NCBI RefSeq assembly: GCF_019972155.1
Contig: NZ_BOVL01000019.1
Span: 649,176-713,175, forward strand
Direction: 5' to 3'
DNA from: Bradyrhizobium sp. RD5-C2
Lineage (GTDB): Bacteria > Pseudomonadota > Alphaproteobacteria > Rhizobiales > Xanthobacteraceae
DNA: 64,000 nucleotides
Shown here: positions 18,212 to 26,486 of the stretch, one piece after another
Layout: each line of letters starts with the position of its first letter
Position numbering within the stretch: position 1 is the first letter of the stretch
Position numbers and translations under genes: made by a program
The notes under the pieces: generated by a model
Database searches by the model: none
What the model was told of the DNA's origin: nothing
The model's input: the letters and a program-made list of their open reading frames with translations, nothing else

Positions 18212-18611
18212 TGCCCCAGCGGCCGTTCTCCGACGTCACAATCCACAGATTGCGGTGACGGCTGGCAATCGATCCGTCGGCGCGGTCGCGACTGTATTCG
18301 ACCACCAAATGCACCTTGCGCGGACTGACCAGCACCGGCTCCTTGCGCTGATAGGTGCTCTTCGCCCATCCCGTGGTGCGCGCCAGATCGTCGAAGAACG
18401 ACGCTGGCAATTGGCCCGGCCGTTCCCAGATCACGAGCTGCTCGCCGGACAGGATCACGTGCGGGAAGTGCAGAAGTGCGTCCACGCCGGCGAGGTCGCG
18501 GGCGTTGAACCTATCGGTGAAATCGTCGATGCAGCGGATCGCGGCCGCGATCATGCTGGCGTCGTCGAGGCCATCTGCGTGCGGCCGGAACAGATTGTCG
18601 GCGTTGCTCAT
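18192..18611 (-). CDS. NTF2-like (SnoaL-type) protein
   Basis: 139 aa from the ATG at 18611 (MSNADNLF). The pattern IDDFTDRFNARDLAGVDALLHFPHVIL, then an Arg/Val-rich strand with HLVVEYSRDRADGS and a final WGIKQRSY, is typical of small NTF2-fold proteins. Some are isomerases or hydrolases and many have no known role. An in-frame extension upstream to 18791 is GC-rich but looks like repeat sequence rather than protein. It overlaps the MFS gene end by 20 bp (convergent). Confidence 0.75.
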   Translation of the reverse strand: MSNADNLFRPHADGLDDASMIAAAIRCIDDFTDRFNARDLAGVDALLHFPHVILSGEQLVIWERPGQLPASFFDDLARTTGWAKSTYQRKEPVLVSPRKVHLVVEYSRDRADGSIASRHRNLWIVTSENGRWGIKQRSY

Positions 18612-18878
18612 GCTGTCGCTATACACCGGCACTGGAGTGAGCGGCAACGGCGTGTGCACGCGGCTCTCCAATCGTAGCCCGCATGAAGCGAAACCTCCTG
18701 ATCGAGGTGAGGCGTGGCTCCGGGTACCGAACGGCCTGAAGGCCACGTAAGCAATCCTGACCAGAATCGTCTTCACGGATGACGACGGCAATCGGAGCGC
18801 GGCATGTTATGCTGGCCGCCCAGCCGCCATTTGATCGACATTGAAGTGACCCATCAATTTGCAGCGAGGAGAAATCCG

Positions 18879-19277
18879 ATGACATCCAATGTTGAGGCAA
18901 CCAGGAAGGGTTATGAGGCCTTTCAACGTGGTGACATTCCAGCGCTCATGAGAGATCTGATCGATGACGACTGTACGTGGATAACGCCAGGTCCCCAGGA
19001 TAAATTGCCTTGGGCTGGGACCTTCAAGGGAAAGCAGCAGATTGCAAACTTCTTCGTCCAGGTCGGCGAGAATCTCGAATTCAGCGAGTTTGCACCGCGT
19101 GAGATGATTGAGCAGGGCGACACCGTCGTGGTCTTGGGTACGCTCACGGCACGGGCAAAGAAGACAGGCAAGACCGTCAAGAACGAATGGGCCCACGTTT
19201 TCAAGTACCGCGAAGGAAAAGCGGTCCGCTTTCAGGAATACATCGACACTGCGGCGGATGTCGCCGCGATGACGTGA
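18879..19277 (+). CDS. SnoaL-like / NTF2-like protein
   Basis: 132 aa. The helix VEATRKGYEAFQRGDIPALM, then DDDCTWITPGP, FKGKQQIANFF and a final FKYREGKAVRFQEYIDT follow the ketosteroid-isomerase-like SnoaL family. GAGGAGA precedes the ATG at 18879. The codon use is less GC-biased than that of its neighbours (AAT, GTT, CAA codons appear often), which may hint at later acquisition. The substrate is unknown. It is divergent from the NTF2-like gene on its left. Confidence 0.85.
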   Translation: MTSNVEATRKGYEAFQRGDIPALMRDLIDDDCTWITPGPQDKLPWAGTFKGKQQIANFFVQVGENLEFSEFAPREMIEQGDTVVVLGTLTARAKKTGKTVKNEWAHVFKYREGKAVRFQEYIDTAADVAAMT

Positions 19278-19348
19278 CGGAGCGGGAGGCGGCCGGCTGA
19301 ATCAGCCGCGCATTCGCGTGTGTCGCCGGCGTCATCCGCCTCTTCCTG

Positions 19349-19885
19349 CTACTTCACCCGCTGCTTCTCGAGCTTGCGCGCCAGCGTCCGGCGGTGCATG
19401 CCGAGGCGGCGGGCGGCCTCGGAGATGTTGAAATCGGTCTCCATCAGGGTCTGGTGGATGCGCTCCCATTCTAGCGTCTTGATCGAGGTCGGCCGCGCGC
19501 CGACCTCGATGGCGGCGTTGCCTTGCGCCTTCAGGAACGCGGCCTCGATGTCGTCGGTGTTCGACGGCTTGGCCAGATAATGACAGGCGCCGAGCTTGAT
19601 CGCCTCGACCGCGGTCGCGATGCTGGCAAACCCGGTCAGCACCACGATCAGCATGTCAGGATCATGCGCGTGCAGCGCTTCGACGCAGGCAAGGCCCGAT
19701 GCGCCGCCGGCGAGCTTCAGGTCGACGACGGCATAGCCGGGCGATTGCTGCTCGAGCAATTCGCGGACCTCGTCGAGCGAGGCCGACACCGCGACGCCGT
19801 AACCGCGGCGCTCGAACGAGCGCTTCAGCGTGCGGGCAAAGCCCGCATCGTCCTCGACGATCAGGAGCTGGCGTTCATCCGTCAA
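19349..19885 (-). CDS. regR: RegR/ActR (RegA-type) response regulator
   Basis: 178 aa from a TTG at 19885, chosen because GGAG sits six bases upstream and the receiver domain begins at once; a TTG at 19903 is the alternative. Receiver residues: Asp12/13 in VEDD, phospho-acceptor Asp55 in VVDLKLAGG, Thr84 in LTGFAS and Lys106 in LAKPS. The C-terminal Fis-like helix-turn-helix FNISEAARRLGMHRRTLARK is a signature of the RegA/PrrA/ActR/RegR group, global redox regulators of respiration, carbon and nitrogen fixation. It overlaps the end of the sensor gene by 11 bp, so translation is coupled. Confidence 0.92.
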   Translation of the reverse strand: MTDERQLLIVEDDAGFARTLKRSFERRGYGVAVSASLDEVRELLEQQSPGYAVVDLKLAGGASGLACVEALHAHDPDMLIVVLTGFASIATAVEAIKLGACHYLAKPSNTDDIEAAFLKAQGNAAIEVGARPTSIKTLEWERIHQTLMETDFNISEAARRLGMHRRTLARKLEKQRVK

Positions 19886-21260
19886 GAGGGTCTCCGATCG
19901 CAAGCGTCGAGAGCGGCAGCTCGAGCTTGACCGCGGCGCCGATATCCGGCCGGTTGCGCGCCGTCACCACGCCGCCCAGCTTGCGCACCACGTTGACGAC
20001 CAGGAACAGGCCGAGGCCGCTGCCGGGACTACCCTTGGTCGATTGATACGGCTTGCCGACATGCGCGAGCATCTCGCGCGAGAAGCCCGGGCCGCGATCG
20101 GTCACCGACAGCACGAGCTTGTCGGCATTGCGTTCGGCCATCAGCTCGATCCAGTCGCGCGAGACCTCGGCGGCATTGTCGAGCACGTTGAAGATCGCCT
20201 GCTTGAGCGCGACGTCGGACACGATCGCGAGATCCGTGCCGAAGGCGTTGCGAAAATACAGCGTGGCCGACGGCCGCGTCGTCCGCCATTCCTCCACCAG
20301 CGCCGTCAGGAACGCCGCGACCGTGGTCGGCGAGGAGCCTTCGCCGCGAGCTTCGCCGGCCGACAGCAGAATGCCCGTGACGATCGACTTGCAGCGCCGC
20401 ACCGATATTTCCATCTCGCCGAGGTCTTGCGACAGCTCGGGATCGGAGGCGAGCGCCGGCATCCGGCGCCAATCGCCCAGGATGACCGAGAGCGAGGCGA
20501 GCGGCGTGCCGAGCTCGTGCGCGGCGCCGGAGGCCAGCAGGCCGATCCGGACGATGTGGTCCTGCTCGGTGGCGTGCTGGCGCAGCGCCGCGAGGCGGAG
20601 GTCGCGATCGCGCAGATTGCGGTTGATCCGGGTCATGAACACCACGAGCAGCACGGCGTCGAGCACGAGGCCGATGAAGGTGCCGGCGATATAGAGATTG
20701 AAAGCTTCGGCAAAGCCCTGCTGCGGTAGCTCCAGCGGCCGGTAGTAGCTGGTCAGCCAGGCGAAGTTCATGCAGACCAGCGCCACCAGCGACCAGGTCG
20801 AGGGGGCATCGAGCAGCACCGCGCCAAGCGTCACCTGCAGCAGGTAGAGCGACGTGAAGGGATTGGTGGCGCCGCCGGCGAGATAGAGCAGGACGGTCAG
20901 CGCCGCGACGTCGAGCGCCAGCGCGACCAGCAGTTCGCGGTTGTTGATGTCGGCGCGGTAGCGCAGCCACAGCAGGCTGACGAGGTTGAGCGCGACCAGC
21001 CCGAAGATCACGGCCGCCATCGGCAGCAGCGGCAGCGCGACGCCCATCCAGAATTGCACGAAGCCGATGGTGGCGATCTGGCCGATCACGGCGATCCAGC
21101 GCAGCTGGACCAGCAGGGCCATGTTCTTGCGATTGGTCGCGAGGTCGGTGGGCGCTGAGAGGTCGAATGGCATGCCGGCAGCCGCGCTCACGGCGGATGG
21201 CATCACTGCGATGCCGGTCGCGGTGTTTTCGTCATGCAGATCCGATGTGCGCTCGAGCAT
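19875..21260 (-). CDS. regS: RegS/ActS (RegB-type) redox sensor histidine kinase
   Basis: 461 aa. Six N-terminal membrane segments contain the ubiquinone-binding motif GGATNPF at 129-135. The H-box AHELGTPLAS gives phospho-acceptor His248, and the redox-active cysteine seen in RegB is present as Cys290 in VRRCKSIV. The ATPase part has NAAE in the N-box, DRGPGFS and GSGLGLFL. In known RegB proteins the quinone pool and this cysteine lower kinase activity under oxidising conditions. The gene overlaps SURF1 by 29 bp and regR by 11 bp, so it reads as the end of the cyo operon. Confidence 0.93.
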   Translation of the reverse strand: MLERTSDLHDENTATGIAVMPSAVSAAAGMPFDLSAPTDLATNRKNMALLVQLRWIAVIGQIATIGFVQFWMGVALPLLPMAAVIFGLVALNLVSLLWLRYRADINNRELLVALALDVAALTVLLYLAGGATNPFTSLYLLQVTLGAVLLDAPSTWSLVALVCMNFAWLTSYYRPLELPQQGFAEAFNLYIAGTFIGLVLDAVLLVVFMTRINRNLRDRDLRLAALRQHATEQDHIVRIGLLASGAAHELGTPLASLSVILGDWRRMPALASDPELSQDLGEMEISVRRCKSIVTGILLSAGEARGEGSSPTTVAAFLTALVEEWRTTRPSATLYFRNAFGTDLAIVSDVALKQAIFNVLDNAAEVSRDWIELMAERNADKLVLSVTDRGPGFSREMLAHVGKPYQSTKGSPGSGLGLFLVVNVVRKLGGVVTARNRPDIGAAVKLELPLSTLAIGDPLDG

Positions 21261-22068
21261 CTGGGCCTGTGTCGCGAGACAGATTGCGGGCTGCGCCGAT
21301 CAGGCGGCGCACGGCGGCGCGCCTTGAACTCCACCTTGGATCGGAGGCGCCGGCGCGGCCCCTGCCGCTGATGACGCGCAGGAGTGCGCCGGCCAGCATA
21401 AAGGCCAGCGCGAACCATGTCAGCGCGTAAATCAGGTGGTTGTTCGGAAACCGCACAATCGTGAGCCCGCCCACCGGAAAGCCACCCGGATTGGGCGTCG
21501 CATCGGCGTCGACGAAGAAGGGGGCTACTTGCGGCAATCCGTGCGTGGCGGCGATTGCGGCGACGTCGCGGGAATACCAGCGGCCTGCCGCGGGATCGTT
21601 GCTACGCAGGAAGCCGCCCTTGGGCTCTGACATCCGCAGCAGCCCGGTGACGCTGACGGCGCTCTGCGGGACGCTGTCGCGCCGTGTCGCGGGATCGCGC
21701 CGGTCGGGCGGGACGAAGCCGCGATTGACCAGCACCGTGGTTCCGTCAGCCGTTTGCAGCGGGGTCAGCACCCAGAAGCCGGGACCGTCTGTCGTGACGG
21801 CCTGCACCAGCGTCTCGTCGGCGTTGAGGAAGGTGCCGCGCAAGGTGACGCGGCGATATTCGTCGCTCGCGGCCGTGACCGCCGGCCATGACGAGGGGGG
21901 CGGCGGTGCCGTCGGCGCCGCATGCATGCGCTGCTCGACCCGCTCGATCAGCGCCAGCTTCCAGGTCCTGCGTTCGATCTGCCAGATACCGAGCGCACTC
22001 AGCAGCACCACGCCCAGCATGCCGAGCGTGAGCAGCACAAGCGATGGTCTGGCAGACCGCATTGTCAC
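21232..22068 (-). CDS. SURF1 family cytochrome oxidase assembly protein
   Basis: 278 aa with a membrane helix at each end (LVLLTLGMLGVVLLSALGIW near the start, LIYALTWFALAFMLAGALL near the end) and the SURF1 patterns GIWQIERRTWK, YRRVTLRGTF, LVNRGFVPPDRR and FFVDADATPNPGG. SURF1 helps insert haem into haem-copper oxidases; here it follows cyoD and probably serves the quinol oxidase. The GTG start overlaps the cyoD stop (GTGA); an ATG two codons further in is possible. The Arg-rich tail overlaps the start of regS. Confidence 0.93.
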   Translation of the reverse strand: MTMRSARPSLVLLTLGMLGVVLLSALGIWQIERRTWKLALIERVEQRMHAAPTAPPPPSSWPAVTAASDEYRRVTLRGTFLNADETLVQAVTTDGPGFWVLTPLQTADGTTVLVNRGFVPPDRRDPATRRDSVPQSAVSVTGLLRMSEPKGGFLRSNDPAAGRWYSRDVAAIAATHGLPQVAPFFVDADATPNPGGFPVGGLTIVRFPNNHLIYALTWFALAFMLAGALLRVISGRGRAGASDPRWSSRRAAVRRLIGAARNLSRDTGPDARAHIGSA

Positions 22069-22457
22069 GGCATCTGGCTCATGTCGTGGATCGGCATCAT
22101 GTTGACGTTGAGATGATGCATGACCCAGAGCGATCCGGTCAGCGCGATCACCACCATGATCACGGTGAAGATCATCGCCATCATGGTCCAGCCGTTCTCG
22201 GACCGCGTGTTCATGTGCAGGAAGTAGATCATGTGCACGACGATCTGCACCGCGGCGAGCACCAGCACGATCAGCGCGGTGACCTGCTTGTCGGCGATCG
22301 CGCCGGTCATCACCAGCCAGAACGGCACTGCGGTGAGGACGACGGAGAGGCCGAAGCCGATCAGATAGGTCTTCAGCGAGCCGTGGGCCGCGCCGCCATG
22401 GTCATCATGGCCGTGGCCGCCGGCATTGGCTTCGAGAGTGCGGGCTTCTGTTGTCAT
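22065..22457 (-). CDS. cyoD: cytochrome o ubiquinol oxidase subunit IV
   Basis: 130 aa from the ATG at 22457. A His/Gly-rich cytoplasmic start (GGHGHDDHGG) is followed by three membrane helices with LVLAAVQIVVHMIYFLHM in the middle, the CyoD pattern. It is thought to help assemble the CuB site of subunit I. It overlaps cyoC by 4 bp (ATGA) and SURF1 by 4 bp, a sign of tight translational coupling. Confidence 0.95.
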   Translation of the reverse strand: MTTEARTLEANAGGHGHDDHGGAAHGSLKTYLIGFGLSVVLTAVPFWLVMTGAIADKQVTALIVLVLAAVQIVVHMIYFLHMNTRSENGWTMMAMIFTVIMVVIALTGSLWVMHHLNVNMMPIHDMSQMP

Positions 22458-23083
22458 CGCAGCATTCCCAGGAGGTAGACGAAGGTGAAGACGCCGATCC
22501 AGACCACGTCGAGGAAGTGCCAGAACATGGAAAGGCACATCAGGCGGCGCCGGTTGGCTTCGGTGAGGCCGAAGCGCGCAGTCTGCACCATCAGCGTCAC
22601 CAGCCAGACCAGACCGAAGGTGACGTGCAGGCCGTGGGTGCCGACTAGCGTGAAGAACGACGACAGGAAGGCGCTGCGCTGCGGCGTCGCGCCCTCGTGG
22701 ATCATGTGGGCGAACTCGGTGAGCTCGATGCCGAGGAAGGCGAGGCCAAACAGCCCGGTGATGGCGAGCCAGAGCTGCGTCTGTCCGATCTTCGACTTCT
22801 CCATCGTCAGCATGGCGAAACCATAGGTGATCGAGGAGAGCAGCAGCATTGTGGTGTTGAGCGCGACCAGCTTGAGGTCGAACAGGTCCTTCGGCGCCGG
22901 GCCCGCGGCGTAGTTGCCGCCGAGCACGCCATAGGTCGCAAACAGCATCGCGAAGATGAGGCAGTCGCTCATCAGGTAGATCCAGAAGCCCAGCATGGTG
23001 CTGGCGCCTTCCGGATGCGCGTGCTCGTCGATGACGTGGAAGACCGGTTCGGAGCCTTGTGTGGAGACGGTAGCAACGGTCAT
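22454..23083 (-). CDS. cyoC: cytochrome o ubiquinol oxidase subunit III
   Basis: 209 aa, five membrane helices. The pattern STMLGFWIYLMSDCLIFAML, then FTLVGTHGLHVTFGLVWL and MFWHFLDVVWIGVFTFVYL, is subunit III of haem-copper oxidases in its short CyoC form. It stabilises the oxidase core in the inner membrane. It overlaps cyoB and cyoD by 4 bp each. Confidence 0.96.
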   Translation of the reverse strand: MTVATVSTQGSEPVFHVIDEHAHPEGASTMLGFWIYLMSDCLIFAMLFATYGVLGGNYAAGPAPKDLFDLKLVALNTTMLLLSSITYGFAMLTMEKSKIGQTQLWLAITGLFGLAFLGIELTEFAHMIHEGATPQRSAFLSSFFTLVGTHGLHVTFGLVWLVTLMVQTARFGLTEANRRRLMCLSMFWHFLDVVWIGVFTFVYLLGMLR

Positions 23084-25083
23084 GTCTGGGCTCCCGCGAC
23101 GAGAACGCGTGTCCGCGCCTCTTCAGCCCGCACTACCTCATCCGCCGGGATGTGGAAGTCGCGGTGATAGTTGAAGGTGTGGCCGATCGCGACTGCGAGC
23201 AGCGCAACGAAGCTGACGGCGGCAAGCCACCAGATGTACCAGATCAGGGCGAATCCCATCACCGTCGCGAAGCCGGCGAGGATGATGCCGGTGCCGGTGT
23301 TGGACGGCATGTGGATCGGCTTGAAGCCGGTGAGCGGTCGCCTGTAGCCGCGGCGCTTCATGTCCCACCAGGCGTCGTTGTCGTAGACCACGGGCGTGAA
23401 CGCGAAGTTGTAATCCGGCGGCGGCGACGAGGTGGCCCATTCCAGCGTGCGCGCGTCCCAGGGATCGCCGGTGGTGTCCTTCAGCGCTTCGCGGCGCAGG
23501 ATGCTCACCGCGAACTGCACCAGCATCGCGCCGATGCCGAGCAGGATCAGGAAGGCGCCGAAGGCCGCGATGACGAACCAGATCTGCAAGCTAGGGTCGT
23601 CGAACACGCGGAGCCGGCGGGTCACGCCCATCAGGCCGAGCACATAGAGCGGCATGAAGGCGAAGTAGAAACCCGAGACCCAGAACCAGAACGACAACTT
23701 GCCCCAGAACGGATCGAGCCTGAAGCCGAACGCCTTCGGGAACCAATAGTTGATCCCGGCGAACAGGCCGAACAGCACGCCGCCGATGATCACGTTGTGG
23801 AAATGCGCGATCAGGAACAGGCTGTTATGCAGCACGAAATCGGCCGGCGGCACGGCGAGCAGCACGCCGGTCATGCCGCCGATCACGAAGGTCAGCATGA
23901 ATGCCACCGTCCACATCATCGGCAGCTCGAAGCGGATGCGGCCGCGATACATCGTGAATAGCCAGTTGAACATCTTCGCGCCCGTCGGGATCGAGATGAT
24001 CATGGTGGTGATGCCGAAGAACGAGTTGACGCTGGCGCCGGAGCCCATCGTGAAGAAGTGATGCAGCCAGACCAGGTAGGACAGGATGGTGATGACGACG
24101 GTGGCGTAGACCATCGAGGTGTAGCCGAACAGCCGCTTGCCGGAGAACGTCGCGGTCACCTCCGAGAAGATTCCGAACGCCGGCAGCACCAGGATGTAGA
24201 CCTCGGGGTGGCCCCAGATCCAGATCAGGTTCACGTACATCATCGGGTTGCCGCCGAAGTCGTTCGTGAAGAAGTTGGTGCCGACGTAGCGGTCGAGCGA
24301 CAGCAGCGCCAGCACTGCGGTCAGGACCGGGAAGGAGGCGACGATCAGGACGTTGGTGCAGAGCGAGGTCCAGGTGAACACCGGCATCTTCATCATCGTC
24401 ATGCCGGGCGCGCGCAGCTTGACGATGGTGCAGACCAGGTTGATGCCCGACAGCGTCGTGCCGACGCCGGCGACCTGCAGTCCCCATATGTAATAGTCGA
24501 CGCCGACGTCGGGACTGTAGCCGATATTGGACAGCGGCGGGTAGGCGAGCCAGCCGGTGCGGGCGAATTCGCCGACGAACAGCGACATCATCACCAGCAC
24601 GGCACCGCCGACCGTCATCCAGAAGCTGAAATTGTTGAGGAAGGGGAAGGAGACGTCGCGGGCGCCGATCTGCAGCGGCACCACGTAGTTCATCAGGCCG
24701 GTCACCAGCGGCATCGCCACGAAGAAGATCATGATCACGCCATGCGCGGTGAAGACCTGGTCGTAGTGATGGGCCGGGAGGTAGCCGTCGGAGCCGTTGA
24801 AGGCGATGGCCTGCTGCAGGCGCATCATCAGCGCGTCCGCGAAGCCGCGCAGCAGCATCACGATGCCGAGGATCATGTACATGATGCCGATGCGCTTGTG
24901 GTCGACGGTGGTGAACCACTCGCGCCACAGATAGGTCCAGAGCCGGAAGTAGGTGACGATCGCGAACAGCGCGAGGCCGCCGGTCGCCACCACCGCGAAG
25001 GTGCCGACCAGGATCGGCTCGTGCAGCGGCAGCGCGTCCAGGTTGAGGCGGCCGAAGATCATCTTGATGAGATCGGGATTCAT
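23080..25083 (-). CDS. cyoB: cytochrome o ubiquinol oxidase subunit I
   Basis: 667 aa, close to the 663 of E. coli CyoB. All metal ligands are visible and offset by +8 from E. coli: His114 and His429 for the low-spin haem, His292 with Tyr296 (GHPEVY), His341 and His342 for CuB, and His427 for the high-spin haem. It reduces oxygen to water with electrons from ubiquinol and pumps protons. It starts 10 bp after cyoA ends. The intact ligand set means the oxidase should be active. Confidence 0.98.
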   Translation of the reverse strand: MNPDLIKMIFGRLNLDALPLHEPILVGTFAVVATGGLALFAIVTYFRLWTYLWREWFTTVDHKRIGIMYMILGIVMLLRGFADALMMRLQQAIAFNGSDGYLPAHHYDQVFTAHGVIMIFFVAMPLVTGLMNYVVPLQIGARDVSFPFLNNFSFWMTVGGAVLVMMSLFVGEFARTGWLAYPPLSNIGYSPDVGVDYYIWGLQVAGVGTTLSGINLVCTIVKLRAPGMTMMKMPVFTWTSLCTNVLIVASFPVLTAVLALLSLDRYVGTNFFTNDFGGNPMMYVNLIWIWGHPEVYILVLPAFGIFSEVTATFSGKRLFGYTSMVYATVVITILSYLVWLHHFFTMGSGASVNSFFGITTMIISIPTGAKMFNWLFTMYRGRIRFELPMMWTVAFMLTFVIGGMTGVLLAVPPADFVLHNSLFLIAHFHNVIIGGVLFGLFAGINYWFPKAFGFRLDPFWGKLSFWFWVSGFYFAFMPLYVLGLMGVTRRLRVFDDPSLQIWFVIAAFGAFLILLGIGAMLVQFAVSILRREALKDTTGDPWDARTLEWATSSPPPDYNFAFTPVVYDNDAWWDMKRRGYRRPLTGFKPIHMPSNTGTGIILAGFATVMGFALIWYIWWLAAVSFVALLAVAIGHTFNYHRDFHIPADEVVRAEEARTRVLVAGAQT

Positions 25084-25093
25084 GCGGCGCTCC

Positions 25094-26260
25094 TCAGGAG
25101 TCTGATTTCGGGCGCTGGCCGAGCAGCAAGGATGTCGATGACGGATGGGCGGGAGAGAACGGCGGGCGCTTCAGCCCGACGCCACGCAGCGGCGTCAGGT
25201 CGAGCGGCGCGAGAACGTCGCGCGACGGCGCGTCCTTGATCTCGTCCATCGAGCAGATGCCGGCGACGAAGGTCGGCTCGGTGCCGAGCGGCGCGCCGCG
25301 GCGGGCGTATTTGTCGTAAGTCAGCGGCAGCGTGTTGTTGAGGCCTTCGCGGCCGAGGCCGCCCTTGGCGTCGATCGCCATCATCTCGCTCATGCACATC
25401 TTGCCGGGCTCGACGCACATGTTGAGGATCGCCTTGTAGAGATCGCGGTCGACCGAGCGATAGAGCCGCACCGGATCGTTCTGGCTCGGACGCTCGAGCT
25501 GAAGATAGTCGGTGCGGCCGAGCATGTTGCCGCTCGCCCTCGCGGTGCCGATCCACTTGTCGAAATCGGCGCTTGAGAGGCTCTTGAACTCGAAGTGCAT
25601 GCCGGAGAAGCCGGCGCCGCTGTAATTGGCGGAGAAGCCGCGATAGGTGCCTTCCTTGTTGGCGACCGCGTGCAGCTTGGTCTCCATGCCGGGCATCGCG
25701 TAGATCTGGCCGGCAAGCGCAGGGATGTAGAACGAGTTCATTACGGAGGACGCCGTGATGCGGAAGCGGATCGGGCGATCGACCGGAGCTGCGAGCTCAT
25801 TGACGGCGGCTACGCCGTAATCCGGGTAGATGAACAGCCACTTCCAGTCGAGCGCGACCACCTCGACATTGAGCGGGGCGTCCTTGCTCTCGATCGGCTT
25901 GTCGGCGGCGATGCGGCCGAGCGAGCGGTAGGGATCGAGCAGATGGGTGCCCATCCAGGTCAGCGCGCCGAGGCAGATGATGATCAGAAGCGGCGCCGAC
26001 CAGATCACAAGCTCGAGCTGGGTGGAGTGATCCCACTCCGGCTCGTAGGGGGCCGCGGTGTTGGACTGGCGATAGCGCCAGGCGAAGAAGATGGTCAGCG
26101 CCATCACCGGAAGCACGATGATGAGCATCAGCACGGTGGAGATCACGACGAGGTCGCGCTGCTGGATGGCGACATCGCCGGCAGGGGCCAGGACGACGAA
26201 ATCGCACCCGCCAAGGAGCGCCGCGAACGGCAATAAGGCCAATAATTTCAAGGCGCGCAC
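25094..26260 (-). CDS. cyoA: cytochrome o ubiquinol oxidase subunit II, lipoprotein
   Basis: 388 aa. A lipobox LLGGC gives lipidated Cys19, then two membrane helices and a periplasmic cupredoxin-like domain (LDWKWLFIYPDYGVAAVNEL, NSFYIPALAGQIYAMPGM). The CuA ligands of cytochrome c oxidases are absent (NYSGAGFSGMHFEF has no Cys pair), which marks a quinol oxidase. Its Pro/Ser-rich C-terminal tail is longer than in E. coli CyoA. The start is GTG at 26260 behind a GGGGTGAG site. It is the first gene of the cyoABCD-SURF1-regS-regR operon. Confidence 0.96.
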   Translation of the reverse strand: MRALKLLALLPFAALLGGCDFVVLAPAGDVAIQQRDLVVISTVLMLIIVLPVMALTIFFAWRYRQSNTAAPYEPEWDHSTQLELVIWSAPLLIIICLGALTWMGTHLLDPYRSLGRIAADKPIESKDAPLNVEVVALDWKWLFIYPDYGVAAVNELAAPVDRPIRFRITASSVMNSFYIPALAGQIYAMPGMETKLHAVANKEGTYRGFSANYSGAGFSGMHFEFKSLSSADFDKWIGTARASGNMLGRTDYLQLERPSQNDPVRLYRSVDRDLYKAILNMCVEPGKMCMSEMMAIDAKGGLGREGLNNTLPLTYDKYARRGAPLGTEPTFVAGICSMDEIKDAPSRDVLAPLDLTPLRGVGLKRPPFSPAHPSSTSLLLGQRPKSDS

Positions 26261-26321
26261 GGCTCACCCCACTTGAATTTTATGAGTTCTGCCAAGGGGT
26301 AGCTGCGATGCAGCAAAGTTG

Positions 26322-26344
26322 ACATTGGACAATTTGTCCAATGT
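26322..26344. promoter_or_regulatory. 23-bp perfect palindrome upstream of cyoA, candidate operator
   Basis: Arms ACATTGGACAA and TTGTCCAATGT, 11 bp each, are exact reverse complements around a single T. It lies 62 bp upstream of the cyoA start and 143 bp before the divergent MFS gene. TTGACA at 26319-26324 overlaps it on the plus strand. The core GGACAATTTGTCC partly resembles the RegR-box consensus as I recall it. A regulator-binding site is the simplest reading. Confidence 0.6.
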
Positions 26345-26417
26345 TGCACTGCGGGATAGGAGATCAGAAGGTGAGGTGGACCGCGTGGCAAAGGCTGCCC
26401 GTGGCCTCATCTAGCTT

Positions 26418-26466
26418 GAGCATGATCGGTTCGGAAAACCGGTTTCCACTTTTCCGGATCACGCTC
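26418..26466. repeat. palindromic repeat, family F (inverted)
   Basis: Same family as 14371-14420 in the opposite orientation: outer arms GAGCATGATC and GATCACGCTC, inner CGGAAAACCGG. It lies just before the MFS gene. Confidence 0.8.
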
Positions 26467-26486
26467 CAAAGGACGGTTCTCCGGCG

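Noticed and set aside
23152..25239. Plus-strand frames opposite cyoB and cyoA
   Set aside because: They are rich in His, Arg, Asp and Glu, the mirror of membrane-protein codons, and lack any known domain.
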